Positions 33,219 to 41,512 of a DNA stretch of 64,000 bases are shown here, piece by piece. How positions within the stretch are numbered: position 1 is the stretch's first letter; each line of letters starts with the position of its first letter. Under the pieces are notes generated by a model, which saw nothing but the letters and a program-made list of their open reading frames with translations, was not told the DNA's origin and searched no databases. Source of the DNA: Nocardia sp. NBC_01503 (GTDB lineage Bacteria; Actinomycetota; Actinomycetes; Mycobacteriales; Mycobacteriaceae); the NCBI RefSeq assembly GCF_036327755.1, contig NZ_CP109596.1, forward strand, positions 1-64,000. The letters run 5' to 3'. The translations under genes were made by a program, and so were the position numbers.

Positions 33219-33270
33219 CGGTGAGTCTTACTGCGGCAGTGGAGGTCGCGACCACGATCAGTACTTGAAG
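33046..33270. pseudogene. Relic of the cas1 5' end and its upstream region
   Basis: The minus strand here encodes AAILGYGLS, nearly the start of Cas1 (MAILGYGLP), then diverges. The adjoining bases match, with gaps, the DNA upstream of the intact cas1 (about 39938-40135), including GAGCAACAGGCCCTCCGA, GCAGCTCTGAACCGCGAAGG and the 48-base element ending at 33268. It sits in front of CRISPR block A exactly as the intact region sits in front of array D, so it is a decayed copy of that locus. Confidence 0.75.
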
Positions 33271-33282
33271 GAGACGCGCGCA

Positions 33283-33433
33283 CAGTCAGTCCCCGCGCGT
33301 GCGGGGAGCACTGGCCGTGCTGGTACAGCCACCACGCCACCGTGGGCTCACCCCCGCGCCTGCGGGGAGCACACCGACCTCGGCGCGCAGATCGCGTTCC
33401 CACGGGGCTCACCCCCGCGCGTGCGGGGAGCAC
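33283..33433 (-). CRISPR. CRISPR block A: 3 repeats, 2 spacers
   Basis: Repeats of 29 bases begin at about 33283 (degenerate), 33344 and 33405, with 32-base spacers. The repeat (plus strand) opens GGGCTCACCCCCGC, contains a palindromic CCCCGC...GCGGGG stem and ends GGAGCAC; its reverse complement has the layout of type I-E repeats, giving a GUGAGCCC crRNA handle. The next spacer is broken by the IS3 element at 33464. Confidence 0.9.
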
Positions 33434-33478
33434 TTCCGCGACGACGGAATTTTTCAAGGTGGATGAGTCCAGCGGGTG

Positions 33479-34525
33479 TTAAGCGGCTGTCGTGTCGGTC
33501 TCCTGGGTGGTGTCTTGGGTTGGTCGGTTGATCCAGGCGGTGTCGGGTAGGTCGAGGATCTTCGGTGTCGTTGTGGTGCCGAAGCGGTGTGGGTGCCGCG
33601 CGCGGGCCTGGGCGAGCACGGCTGCCCGTTCGGCGGCCTTGTCGGTGGCCAGCCCGTAGTGGACGTCGGCGGGGGTGTGTAGGCCGATGCCGGTGTGGCG
33701 GTGTTCGTGGTTGTACCAGTCGGCGAAGGAATCCATGAATCCTCTTGCGGTGGTGAGTGATCCGAAGCGTTCGGGGAACTCCGGCCCGTATTTCAGGGTC
33801 TTGAACAGTGCTTCGGAGTAGGGGTTGTCATTGGACACCCGCGGTCGTGAATGCGAGCGGGTGACCTCGAGATCGGCCAGTAGAGCGGCGACGGTTTTGC
33901 TGGTCATCGAGGTGCCCCGATCGGCGTGCACGACCTGCGGGATCCCGTGGACTCCGAAGATCTCCTTCATCAATTCTGTTGCCAGAACACCGGATTCATG
34001 ATTGTGGACATGGACCCCGACGATATAGCGGGAGTAGATGTCGATCATCACGTAGGCATCGAAATATTGTCCCTTGACCGGGCCCGCGAGCTTGGTGATG
34101 TCCCACGAATACACCTGCCTCGGTGCGGTGGCGACCAACTCCGGACACACCTTGCTCGGATGGCGCGCCAACCTTCGACGCTCCTTGACCTGCTTGTTTT
34201 CCCGCAACACCCGATACATCGTGGACACCGAACACAGGTAGGTGCCCTCGTCCAGGAGCTGAGCGAAGACCTGCAACGGCGCCAGATCGACGAACCCGGG
34301 ACTGCCCAGCACCTCCAAGATCTTGCGGCGCTCGAACTCGGAGAGCTTGTTCACCGGATCCGAAACCGGTTGCCGAAAAACCGAACTCGGTCCCGCGGCC
34401 GCGTTGCGGCGGCGGATCGCGGTGGAACGCACCAGCCCGGTCAACACCGCCGCACGCCGAGTTCCGGCTCCGACCTCGGTCAACGACGTGTACGCGGTGG
34501 TCAGCGCTGTCTGCGCTTCTCTTGC
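33479..34525 (-). CDS. IS3-family transposase orfB (DDE)
   Basis: This is an rve-type integrase-fold transposase with the DDE residues in SWDITKL, HADRGTSM and YSEALFKTLK, followed by the usual NHEHRHTGI. It has no start codon of its own in the right place: its frame overlaps the end of orfA near 34500-34530, consistent with the programmed -1 frameshift that makes OrfAB in IS3 elements. The right boundary given is therefore approximate; the frame is open to 34732. Confidence 0.85.
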   Translation of the reverse strand, partial: AREAQTALTTAYTSLTEVGAGTRRAAVLTGLVRSTAIRRRNAAAGPSSVFRQPVSDPVNKLSEFERRKILEVLGSPGFVDLAPLQVFAQLLDEGTYLCSVSTMYRVLRENKQVKERRRLARHPSKVCPELVATAPRQVYSWDITKLAGPVKGQYFDAYVMIDIYSRYIVGVHVHNHESGVLATELMKEIFGVHGIPQVVHADRGTSMTSKTVAALLADLEVTRSHSRPRVSNDNPYSEALFKTLKYGPEFPERFGSLTTARGFMDSFADWYNHEHRHTGIGLHTPADVHYGLATDKAAERAAVLAQARARHPHRFGTTTTPKILDLPDTAWINRPTQDTTQETDTTAA

Positions 34526-34938
34526 GAATCCGCTCTCTCGGAGAGAGATTCCAAGAGAGCGTGTGCTTTTCCCATGATGTCCAGGGCGGCCTCGGTGGTA
34601 ACGAGGCGTTTGTTCGCACGCGCCAATTCCGCTGTCAGGCGAGCGATTTCGGCTTGCTCGGCGGTGAGTTTGCCGACCTTCTCGCCCGGCTTCTTCCCGG
34701 ACAGGACTCCCGCGTCGCGTTGCTTGCGCCACTCGCTGATCTGCGAGGAATACAGCCCTTCTCGCCGCAGATACCCGCCACCGTCGCCGTGTTCGATCGC
34801 CTGCTCGTAGGCCTGCAGATACGCCAACTTGTCCGCCGCGCTGAACGCACGCCGCCGCTTCGGCTCGTCACCACGCGGCCCTCGAGAACCCATCCGCCCA
34901 TTGTGGCCTTCGGCCACCGTGGTGCTTGTCCTGGTCAT
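34501..34938 (-). CDS. IS3-family transposase orfA
   Basis: This 145-residue protein has a helix-turn-helix (AADKLAYLQAYEQAIEH...SSQISEWRKQRD) followed by a coiled-coil leucine zipper (AEQAEIARLTAELARANKRL). It binds the element's ends and is fused to orfB by frameshifting. Confidence 0.85.
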   Translation of the reverse strand: MTRTSTTVAEGHNGRMGSRGPRGDEPKRRRAFSAADKLAYLQAYEQAIEHGDGGGYLRREGLYSSQISEWRKQRDAGVLSGKKPGEKVGKLTAEQAEIARLTAELARANKRLVTTEAALDIMGKAHALLESLSERADSQEKRRQR

Positions 34939-35042
34939 GAAATATCGATCCGTCTCTCGCCCTGCATCTACCCGATTGGCTCCGAGCCGGTGGACTCACC
35001 TCACCCTGACACGCAGGGCGACGACAACGTCTGCGCCAGCCC

Positions 35043-35192
35043 GGGCTCACCCCCGCGCGTGCGGGGGCACTCAACATGTTGAGACGCACGACATTTCAAC
35101 ATGGGCTCACCCCCGCGCATGCGGGGAGCACTCGGCTTATCGGCCCAGATCGAATTGATTCCGGGGCTCACCCCCGCGCGTGCGGGGAGCAC
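35043..35192 (-). CRISPR. CRISPR block B: 3 repeats, 2 spacers
   Basis: Repeats begin at 35043 (28 bases, one deletion), 35103 and 35164. The last is perfect and is followed at once by a leader. With block A it was probably one array before the IS3 element arrived. Transcription would run leftwards. Confidence 0.9.
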
Positions 35193-35236
35193 ACTTCCTG
35201 ACCAGCCTTTCCTCGGACGAAGACTGCGTTTTTCAT
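35193..35236 (-). promoter_or_regulatory. CRISPR leader, copy at block B
   Basis: The sequence ACTTCCTGACCAGCC...TTTTTCATTCACTTTTCC is shared with the leaders of arrays C and D. It is AT-richer than the surroundings and lies on the side where repeats are perfect, marking it as the leader from which minus-strand transcription and spacer acquisition start. Confidence 0.8.
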
Positions 35237-35456
35237 TCACTTTTCCTCACCGCCGCGGCGTTTGACGTTCTGCTGTACTGCCTTCCGATACCGGCTGGCT
35301 TTGCTCCATCCCGAGCGGGGTCGGCTGACGGATGGATCGCCGGTGTGAGGCCGCAGCATCAGCCGGACTCCGTCGATATCCACAGGTTCCCATTCGTGTC
35401 GGTGCACCTTGAACGCGAGGCGTTGTTCTGAACGTGTGGAGTACGCCATGATGGCC
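35237..35456 (-). pseudogene. Truncated 3' fragment of cas2
   Basis: About 70 C-terminal residues of Cas2 (STRSEQRLAFKVHRHEWEP onward, ending KRRGGEEK) are preserved almost identically to the intact cas2 (38660-38880), but homology stops abruptly near 35456. The fragment follows the leader of block B exactly as the intact cas2 follows the leader of array C. It is a by-product of duplicating leader plus array and cannot make a working Cas2. Confidence 0.9.
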
Positions 35457-35519
35457 GAACCATACCGCGAAGGGCTATTCGAGGCATGAATGACGTTGCG
35501 GCCGTAAATAATAGAGTTC

Positions 35520-35874
35520 GTGGGGACCGCGACACTTGCTGCATTGACCGCCCTGCTTGGCGTGGCGATCGGACGCTTCTGGGACAGCAGATCGGAATCC
35601 GGACGCTGGCAACGTGACCAGCGGACCGCGAGCTATCGGGCATTGGCCGAACAGTTCCAGGCCGTGAACGAAATCCTGCGGGGCCTGGCCACAGCAGATC
35701 CGGCATCCGAGGGCTACAGCGACCGGGTCGAACAGGTGCGGCTCATCGACTTCAAAGCGTGGGACAGCGCGTACACCGCAGTGTGGCTCTACGGAAGTCC
35801 ACACGTTGTCGCGGTGGCCTCAGCACTGGACGCGACAGTCACTCGATTGTTCTACGACACCCAAGAACAGCAGG
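35520..35874 (+). pseudogene. 5' part of a membrane-anchored hypothetical gene split by IS256
   Basis: A GTG start opens a protein with an N-terminal transmembrane helix (TLAALTALLGVAIGRFW) and a helical cytoplasmic region (RQ/E-rich). The frame is cut at 35874 by the IS256 element. Joining it to 37297-37443 after removing one copy of the duplicated AACAGCAG restores a single frame reading ...DTQEQQLNIHQW. The intact protein would have about 166 residues. Function unknown; it sits between two CRISPR units. Confidence 0.8.
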
Positions 35875-37288
35875 GTTGAGTCCAGCAGAATGGTGTACGA
35901 GCTGGCGGCCTGATCTGCCGCCGAGTCTGGCGTAATCCCCGGACAGCAAGGTGGTCACCGCGTGATCCTCGAAGGACCTCTCACAGTCTCTCGAAGGAGA
36001 ACTCACGCGATGACCGATATCCAGCCTATCGACCCGACCGCCGTACTGTCCGAGCAACCGGACCTGCTGCGCGGGTTGTTGTCCACGTTCATCCAGTCCT
36101 TGATGAGTGCCGAGGCCGACGCGCTCTGCGGCGCCGACTACGGGCAACGCAGCGACGAGCGCGTCAACCAGCGCAACGGCTACCGCCACCGCGACTTCGA
36201 CACCCGCCTGGGCACCGTCGATGTCGCGATCCCGAAACTGCGCTCGGGCAACTACTTTCCCGACTGGCTCCTCGAGCGCCGCAAACGCGCAGAGCGTGCC
36301 CTCACCAGCGTGGTCGCCACCTGCTACCTACTCGGCGTGTCCACGCGCCGGATGGAGAAGCTCGTCGAATCCCTCGGGGTCACAACACTTTCCAAGTCAC
36401 AGGTCTCGATCATGGCCCGTGATCTGGACGCCCAGGTCGAAGCATTCCGCACCCGCCCCCTCGATGCCGGTCCCTACACGTTCGTCGCCGCGGACGCCCT
36501 GGTACTCAAAGTGCGTGAGAACGGGCGGGTGGTCAACGTTCACGCCCTGGTCGCGACCGGCGTCAATGCCGACGGGCACCGCGAAATCCTGGGGCTGCAG
36601 GTGGTTTCCGGGGAAAACAAGGCCGGCTGGCTGGCGTTCTTCCGTGACCTGGTCGCGCGCGGGCTGAGCGGGGTTGCCTTGGTGACCTCCGATGCCCATA
36701 CCGGCCTCGTGGCCGCGATCGGGGCGACCCTGCCCGGCGCGTCCTGGCAGCGTTGCCGCACCCACTACACGGTCAATCTCATGTCGGTTTGCCCGAAATC
36801 GTCGTGGCCGTGGGTTCGCACGTTGTTGCACTCGGTATTCGATCAGGCCGACACCGAATCGGTTGCCGCCCAGTATGATCGGATGCTCGACGCGCTCGCC
36901 GGCAAGCTCCCGAAAGTCGCCGATCACCTCGATGGGGCCCGCGCGGATCTGCTGTCGTTCACCGCGTTTCCCAAACAGATCTGGCGCCAGATCTGGTCCA
37001 ACAATCCCCAAGAACGGTTGAACAAGGAGATCCGCCGCCGCACCGACGTGGTCGGCATCTTCCCGGACCGCGGCTCGATCATCCGCCTGGTCGGGGCGGT
37101 CCTGGCCGAGCAACACGACGAATGGATCGAAGCCAAACGCTACCTCGGCCTCGAGGTGCTCGCCCGCTCACGCGGGCTGGCACCCACCGACGAACAGGAG
37201 GAACCAGCACCCACCGAACTCACCGCCTGACACGACAATTCGGATCCTGCGGTGACCACCGAGTTACACCACGCATTTGGACTTGACC
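35875..37288 (+). mobile_element. IS256-family insertion sequence
   Basis: The element of 1414 bases is flanked by the eight-base target duplication AACAGCAG (35867-35874 and 37289-37296). Its ends are imperfect inverted repeats (GGTTGAGTCCA... and, reversed, GGTCAAGTCCA...), both followed by TGGTGTA. It encodes one transposase and interrupts a membrane-protein gene. Confidence 0.93.
36010..37230 (+). CDS. IS256-family transposase (mutator type)
   Basis: This 406-residue protein has the family features RNGYRHRDFDTRLGTVDVAIPKLR, VAADALVLKV (first catalytic Asp), LVTSDAHTGL (second) and a C-terminal NNPQERLNKEIRRRTDVVGIFP containing the catalytic Glu. The frame is intact, so the element may be active. 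The ATG at 36010 follows GAAGGAGAACTCAC. Confidence 0.95.
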   Translation: MTDIQPIDPTAVLSEQPDLLRGLLSTFIQSLMSAEADALCGADYGQRSDERVNQRNGYRHRDFDTRLGTVDVAIPKLRSGNYFPDWLLERRKRAERALTSVVATCYLLGVSTRRMEKLVESLGVTTLSKSQVSIMARDLDAQVEAFRTRPLDAGPYTFVAADALVLKVRENGRVVNVHALVATGVNADGHREILGLQVVSGENKAGWLAFFRDLVARGLSGVALVTSDAHTGLVAAIGATLPGASWQRCRTHYTVNLMSVCPKSSWPWVRTLLHSVFDQADTESVAAQYDRMLDALAGKLPKVADHLDGARADLLSFTAFPKQIWRQIWSNNPQERLNKEIRRRTDVVGIFPDRGSIIRLVGAVLAEQHDEWIEAKRYLGLEVLARSRGLAPTDEQEEPAPTELTA

Positions 37289-37443
37289 AACAGCAGCTCA
37301 ACATCCACCAATGGCAACGCACCAGAGAGCCAGCACGAGAAGCCTTCGAACAGTTCATCGCCGCTATCCGCCAGGAGCTTCGCCTCCACTCGGTCGATGC
37401 CCGGTTCTTCTCCTACGTACACCCGACGCCCGCCGTCGAATAG
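37289..37443 (+). pseudogene. 3' part of the IS256-interrupted gene
   Basis: This is the continuation of the gene at 35520. After the duplicated target bases the frame reads LNIHQWQRTREPAREAFEQF and runs to a stop at 37443 (about 48 residues). Confidence 0.78.
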
Positions 37444-37795
37444 CCAGAAGCTGAGGCAGGCAGCCCGCCAGAGCGATCACACCGCAATGGCCCATAACCG
37501 CCGGCCACACCTCGAAAGCGCACTGAAGCCATTCACGGACAATGGTTTTCGCGGCCACCAGGTTCATAACTCTTACGCGCCCGAGGACATCATGGGCGTC
37601 GTGCGCCATCCGCACACTCTCCGCACTCTCCCGTGGGGGACGAGCGTGGCCAGCAGCCGAAAACTCTGTATCGCGGGGTGAGTACGTGAGATGTCTTATG
37701 CCAGCGAGGCGTTGAGGGCGGCGTCGACAGTCGCAGACTAACGAGCAGCACTCCGTCGACGGCGTCATTCAACCCGGCAAGTGTGTACGTCGCCA
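37444..37795. other. Stretch without a recognised gene, left of array C
   Basis: About 350 bases. Frames on both strands exceed 60 codons, but none has a ribosome site or a recognisable family, and codon bias is not actinobacterial. It is the trailer side of array C. I see no copy of the cas1-upstream region here. Confidence 0.4.
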
Positions 37796-38615
37796 GGGCT
37801 CACCCGGCACGTGCGGGAGCACGTCTCCCCGGACGTCGCGCTCGGCGTGGCCCAGGGCTCACCCCCGCGCGTGCGTGGAGCACCACCGGTGGGCGCGGGC
37901 ACGACTGCGGATGTTGGGCTCACCCCCGCGCGTGCGGGGAGCACCGGCGCGGAATTCGGTGCCGGTGTCGTCCAGGGGGCTCACCCCCGCGCGTGCGGGG
38001 AGCACTTGGTCGGCAAGCGGACCGCACGCTGAAACCAGGGCTCACCCCCGCGCGTGCGGGGAGCACTCGAGCAGTCCGTCTCGGTCGGTCCACGTACCGG
38101 GCTCACCCCCGCGCGTGCGGGGAGCACCCGAATGTCTTTGAGCGGGTCACGTTTGGGCGGGGCTCACCCCCGCGCGTGCGGGGAGCACCGTGCGGGTGAC
38201 CTGTGGTGGAACGGCGACAGTGGCTCACCCCCGCGCGTGCGGGGAGCACGTCGGCGCGGACAGGATCGCTTCGAAACTACCGGGCTCACCCCCGCGCGTG
38301 CGGGGAGCACCCCCGATTCCGGGCCGGAAAGCGAACTCCGCGGGGCTCACCCCCGCGCGTGCGGGGAGCACGTGAAGCGTTCCCGCCCATGGTGTTCCGG
38401 GGTGGGCTCACCCCCGCGCGTGCGGGGAGCACGAGTACTGGCCCCACTTCGCGCCAGCCAACGCGGGCTCACCCCCGCGCGTGCGGGGAGCACCTCCTCG
38501 CACAGCAGCCCGAGCATCTCCTCGCGGGCTCACCCCCGCGCGTGCGGGGAGCACATCTCGAAACCTATTCCAGGACAAAGGAATTCAGGCTCACCCCCGC
38601 GCGTGCGGGGAGCAC
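37796..38615 (-). CRISPR. CRISPR array C: 14 repeats, 13 spacers
   Basis: Repeats start at 37796 (27 bases, degenerate), 37855, 37916, 37977, 38038, 38099, 38160, 38221, 38282, 38343, 38404, 38465, 38526 and 38587, with a 61-base period and 32-base spacers. Twelve are near-perfect copies of the GGGCTCACCCCCGC...GGAGCAC repeat with GCGT in the loop. The left end is degenerate and the right end meets the leader, so the newest spacers are on the right and transcription is leftwards. The long open frames across it are artefacts of the periodic repeat. Confidence 0.97.
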
Positions 38616-38659
38616 ACTTCCTGACCAGCCTTTCTTCGGACGAAGACAGCGTTTTTCAT
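38616..38659 (-). promoter_or_regulatory. CRISPR leader of array C
   Basis: These bases match the leaders of blocks B and D (ACTTCCTGACCAGCC, then GCGTTTTTCATTCACTT). It is compressed between the last repeat and the cas2 stop codon, so the leader region continues into the 3' end of cas2, and cas2 transcripts run straight into it. Confidence 0.8.
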
Positions 38660-39037
38660 TCACTTTTCCTCACCGCCGCGGCGTTTGGCACTTTGCTGTA
38701 CTGCCTTCCGATACCGGCTGGCCTTGCTCCATCCCGAGCGGGGTCGGCCTGCGGATGGATCGCCTGTGTGGGGTCGCAGCATCAGCCGGACTCCGTCGAT
38801 ATCCACCGGTTCCCATTCGTGTCGGTGCACCTTGAACGCGAGGCGTTGTTCTGAACGTGTGGAGTAGATCATGATGGCGCGACCGTCTTTTGAGAGTTCG
38901 ACGACTCGTTCCCAGGCCAGATCGCGTACGCGTTTGGTCAGTACACCCACGAACACGCCGGGACTTATTTCCAGGAGCCAGCGAGTGAGGTGGCCCCGCA
39001 ATCCTGCTGGGCAGGCGCTCAGGACTAGCACTACCAC
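38660..39037 (-). CDS. cas2: CRISPR-associated endoribonuclease-fold protein Cas2 (type I-E)
   Basis: At 125 residues it is slightly longer than E. coli Cas2e. It starts VVVLVLSACPAGLRGHLTRWLLEISPGVFVG, the CasB-like ferredoxin fold of Cas2e, and continues IYSTRSEQRLAFKVHRHEWEPVDIDG. It bridges two Cas1 dimers in spacer integration. The GTG at 39037, preceded by GAGGAAG, overlaps the end of cas1 by seven bases; the upstream in-frame ATG lies inside cas1. It runs into the array C leader. Confidence 0.95.
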   Translation of the reverse strand: MVVLVLSACPAGLRGHLTRWLLEISPGVFVGVLTKRVRDLAWERVVELSKDGRAIMIYSTRSEQRLAFKVHRHEWEPVDIDGVRLMLRPHTGDPSAGRPRSGWSKASRYRKAVQQSAKRRGGEEK

Positions 39038-39957
39038 GGCACTTCCTCGTCGACGTAGGAAACACCGGAGTCGACGTTGCCCTGTCTGTCCCACAGCTGG
39101 ACAACATCGGTGTCCCAGTCGTCACCAGCGTCCGGATTGTCTGGGAGCAACAGCGTATGTAAGTCGTTGCAGCAGCGACCCAGGAGTCCTTCTGCGTGGA
39201 TCGCGTCGCGGACCGCGCGGCGGGTAGATGCCCCGATGTCCTCGACGTTCGCGGCAGCGATGTCGAATGCTATGGGGATCGCGAATTCGGCTTTGTAGAG
39301 ATCGGCTATATCGAAAACGAAGGACCGCTCGTGTCCGGTGTGCACGAACCCGAGCCCTGGTGCGGCGCCCAAGGCCACGATCACCGCGTGTGCGATGCCG
39401 TACAGACATGTCGCCGCCGCCGACAGCGCCTGGTTGACGGGGTCACCGCCTGCGAAATCGTTCGGATCGAACTTCCTTCGCTTCCAATCGATCCCGGTTC
39501 GCTCAGCGTGTTCACGGTACAGCGCTCGTACCCGGGCGCCTTCGCGGCCGCGCAGTTGCTGCATCGTCAGGCTCTCGACCGTGTCGCCGGGAAAACGCAT
39601 CGCGTACATTGCGCGTGCTACCCGAAGCCGACTGCTCTGGTTCGAGAACGCGATCGCCTGCGCTTCGAGCAACCGTGAGCTGCGAGCCAGCGAGCGCCCG
39701 TGCGCGTAGTAGCGGACACCCTGCTCGCCCACCCATACTGCGGTGGAACCGCTCTCGGCGAGCAACATCATCGCCTGATGAGTGATGCGGGTACCGGGTC
39801 CCAGGATCAATGCCCCGAGGGTCGCGGCCGGGATGTGGATGACTCCGCGTTCGTCAGTGGCGGTGAGTGCGTTGGCATCGCGGTGTATCACTGCTCGTTC
39901 GCGGTACGAGCAATAGCAGGTACAAGGTCCGGGCAGGCCGTAGCCGAGTATCGCCAC
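39031..39957 (-). CDS. cas1: CRISPR-associated integrase Cas1 (type I-E)
   Basis: This 308-residue protein has the metal-binding residues in REGARVR (Glu139), GFVHTG (His206) and FDIADLYK (Asp216, Asp219), plus the type I-E block KFDPNDFAGGDPVNQALSAAATCLYG. It joins new spacers to the leader-proximal repeat. It forms a minus-strand operon with cas2. Its 5' region is flanked by array D, whose leftward transcript would read into it. A broken copy of its first codons lies at about 33046. Confidence 0.97.
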   Translation of the reverse strand: MAILGYGLPGPCTCYCSYRERAVIHRDANALTATDERGVIHIPAATLGALILGPGTRITHQAMMLLAESGSTAVWVGEQGVRYYAHGRSLARSSRLLEAQAIAFSNQSSRLRVARAMYAMRFPGDTVESLTMQQLRGREGARVRALYREHAERTGIDWKRRKFDPNDFAGGDPVNQALSAAATCLYGIAHAVIVALGAAPGLGFVHTGHERSFVFDIADLYKAEFAIPIAFDIAAANVEDIGASTRRAVRDAIHAEGLLGRCCNDLHTLLLPDNPDAGDDWDTDVVQLWDRQGNVDSGVSYVDEEVPW

Positions 39958-40082
39958 GCCCTCGGCGCCCGAGCGAGCAACAGGCCCTCCGAGCGCGCGT
40001 TCGTACTCCTCAAAGGTGGGCGAGCGTCAGGCGCGCCGCCTCGCAGCTCTGAACCGCGAAGGATGCCCGTGGTGTCAACCGG

Positions 40083-40132
40083 TCCGTGAGTCTTACTGCG
40101 GCAGCGGGGGTATCGCGGCCACGATCAGTCCG
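40083..40132. repeat. 48-base CRISPR-flank element, copy 2
   Basis: The block GTGAGTCTTACTGCGGCAG...CGCGGCCACGATCAGT...GAAGGAG recurs at 33219-33268 and 58611-58658. Copies 1 and 2 lie between cas1 (or its relic) and a CRISPR trailer end. Copy 3 lies directly before a hypothetical gene, with no array. Its role is not known; it may be a promoter or a recombination end. Confidence 0.7.
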
Positions 40133-40164
40133 TGAAGGAGACCCACGCACGGTCGGCCCAAGCC

Positions 40165-41172
40165 GGGCTCAACCGCCGCATGCGCGGAACGCCCCCGAAC
40201 AGTGCTGACTCCCAATGGTTGTCGGTGGGCTCACCCCCCGCGCATGCGGGGAGCACACCTCGCTGCGCAGCACGCGGTAATGGCGACCGGGCTCACCCCC
40301 GTACATGCGGGGAGCACCCGTCGAGCATCACATGCCATAGGTCGCTCACGGGCTCACCCCTGCGCGTGCGGGGAGCACTGTGTCACCAGTAGATGTTCTT
40401 GCCCGGTCGCGGGCTCATCCCCGCCATGCGGGGAGCCCCATCGGCGGGACAGGCGTACTGCATAGGCCACGGGATCATCCCCGCCCGTGCGGGGAACACA
40501 TCGCGGCCGCCGACTTGGAGTGGATGAGTCCGGGCTCACCCCCGCGCGAGCGGAGAGCACCTGATGATCGATCCCGGCCGCACCTTCCACCGAGGCTCAC
40601 CCCCGCGACATGCGGGGAGCACTCGGGACTGACCTGTACCAGGCCCCGGCCTTCGGGCTCACCCCAGCGCGTGCGGGGAGCACCCGCGCACTGAGGGAAT
40701 TGCCTTCGCGCCGGTGGGCACACCCCCGCATGTACGGGGAGCACTACAGCCAGGGCGCGGTGGTCGTGCACACCGCGGGCTCACCCCCGCACGTGCGGGG
40801 AGCACTTCTTCGGGATCCGCTACTCGGATCGATGGCGGGGCTCACCCCCGCGCGTGCGGGGAGCACACCCGGACTATCGGGTTTTTGTTGTGGAAGCCGG
40901 GCTCATCCCCGCACGTGCGGGGAGCACTGCCTCGCTGTCGGTGTCGTTGGCGGCTTGCTGGGCTCATCCCCGCACGTGCGGGGAGCACGGTCCGGGTGAC
41001 CCGCGCGGCCAACCACTGGGAGGGCTCATCCCCGCACGTGCGGGGAGCACCGCCTTTTCGCATCGCGCTTGGCCTGCGCCAGAGGCTCATCCCCGCACGT
41101 GCGGGGAGCACCGCATCGCGGCATCCATACGACGACGGCGCTGAGGCTCATCCCCGCACGTGCGGGGAGCAC
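40165..41172 (-). CRISPR. CRISPR array D: 17 repeats, 16 spacers
   Basis: Repeats begin at 40165 (very degenerate), 40227, 40289, 40350, 40411, 40471, 40532, 40593, 40655, 40716, 40777, 40838, 40899, 40960, 41022, 41083 and 41144. Repeats 1-10 carry many substitutions and small indels. The last five (40899 onward) are uniform and differ from the rest: CATCCCC in place of CACCCCC and a GCACGTGC centre. That agrees with acquisition at the right (leader) end and a changed founder repeat. Confidence 0.96.
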
Positions 41173-41512
41173 ACTTCCTGACCAGCCTTTCTTCAGACGA
41201 AGACAGCGTTTTTCATTCACTTCCCTTACTGTGGCGGCGTTTTACGCTCTGCCGTATCGCCTTGCGGCACCGGCTGAAGCGGAGCGGTAGCGTCGAGTGC
41301 GGTGACGAGGCCGCAGACAGATATGACCGTGCGTGCCAACTCTTTGCTGCACGCTAGCGCGAGCAGGTTGGCACGCGCACACTTGGTGATGTTTGTCGAC
41401 GCCGTTGACGAGACTCCGCCAACCGCCCAGCGATCATGTCTACCTCAATCATGTTGATATCAAACCCATTTCGCGTATTCTACTCGGGGCAGTCCAGCCA
41501 AGGGGAGGACCG
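41173..41512. promoter_or_regulatory. Array D leader and casA upstream region
   Basis: From 41173 the sequence matches the leaders of B and C (ACTTCCTGACCAGCC...TTTTTCATTCACTT) for about 90 bases. To its right, GCGTGCCAA (about 41331) and TTGGCACGC form an inverted repeat that could be an operator. A plausible plus-strand promoter follows, TTGATA (41454-41459), 16 bases, TATTCT (41476-41481), 32 bases before the casA ATG. The region thus serves leftward array transcription and rightward cascade transcription. Confidence 0.65.

Larger units (their letters stand above)
33464..34998 (-). mobile_element. IS3-family insertion sequence inside a CRISPR array
   Basis: The element is bounded by matching ends TGAGTCCAGCGG (33464) and its counterpart CCGGTGGACTCA (to 34998). 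It carries two overlapping minus-strand frames, orfA and orfB, the IS3 arrangement. No target duplication was found, and the spacer fragments on its two sides do not add up to one spacer, so insertion was probably followed by rearrangement. It separates block A from block B. Confidence 0.8.

Noticed and set aside
37783..38854. Open frames of up to 266 codons across CRISPR array C with recurring RACGEH-type peptides
   Set aside because: They are translations of the periodic CRISPR repeat, not proteins. The same holds for frames across arrays D, E and F.
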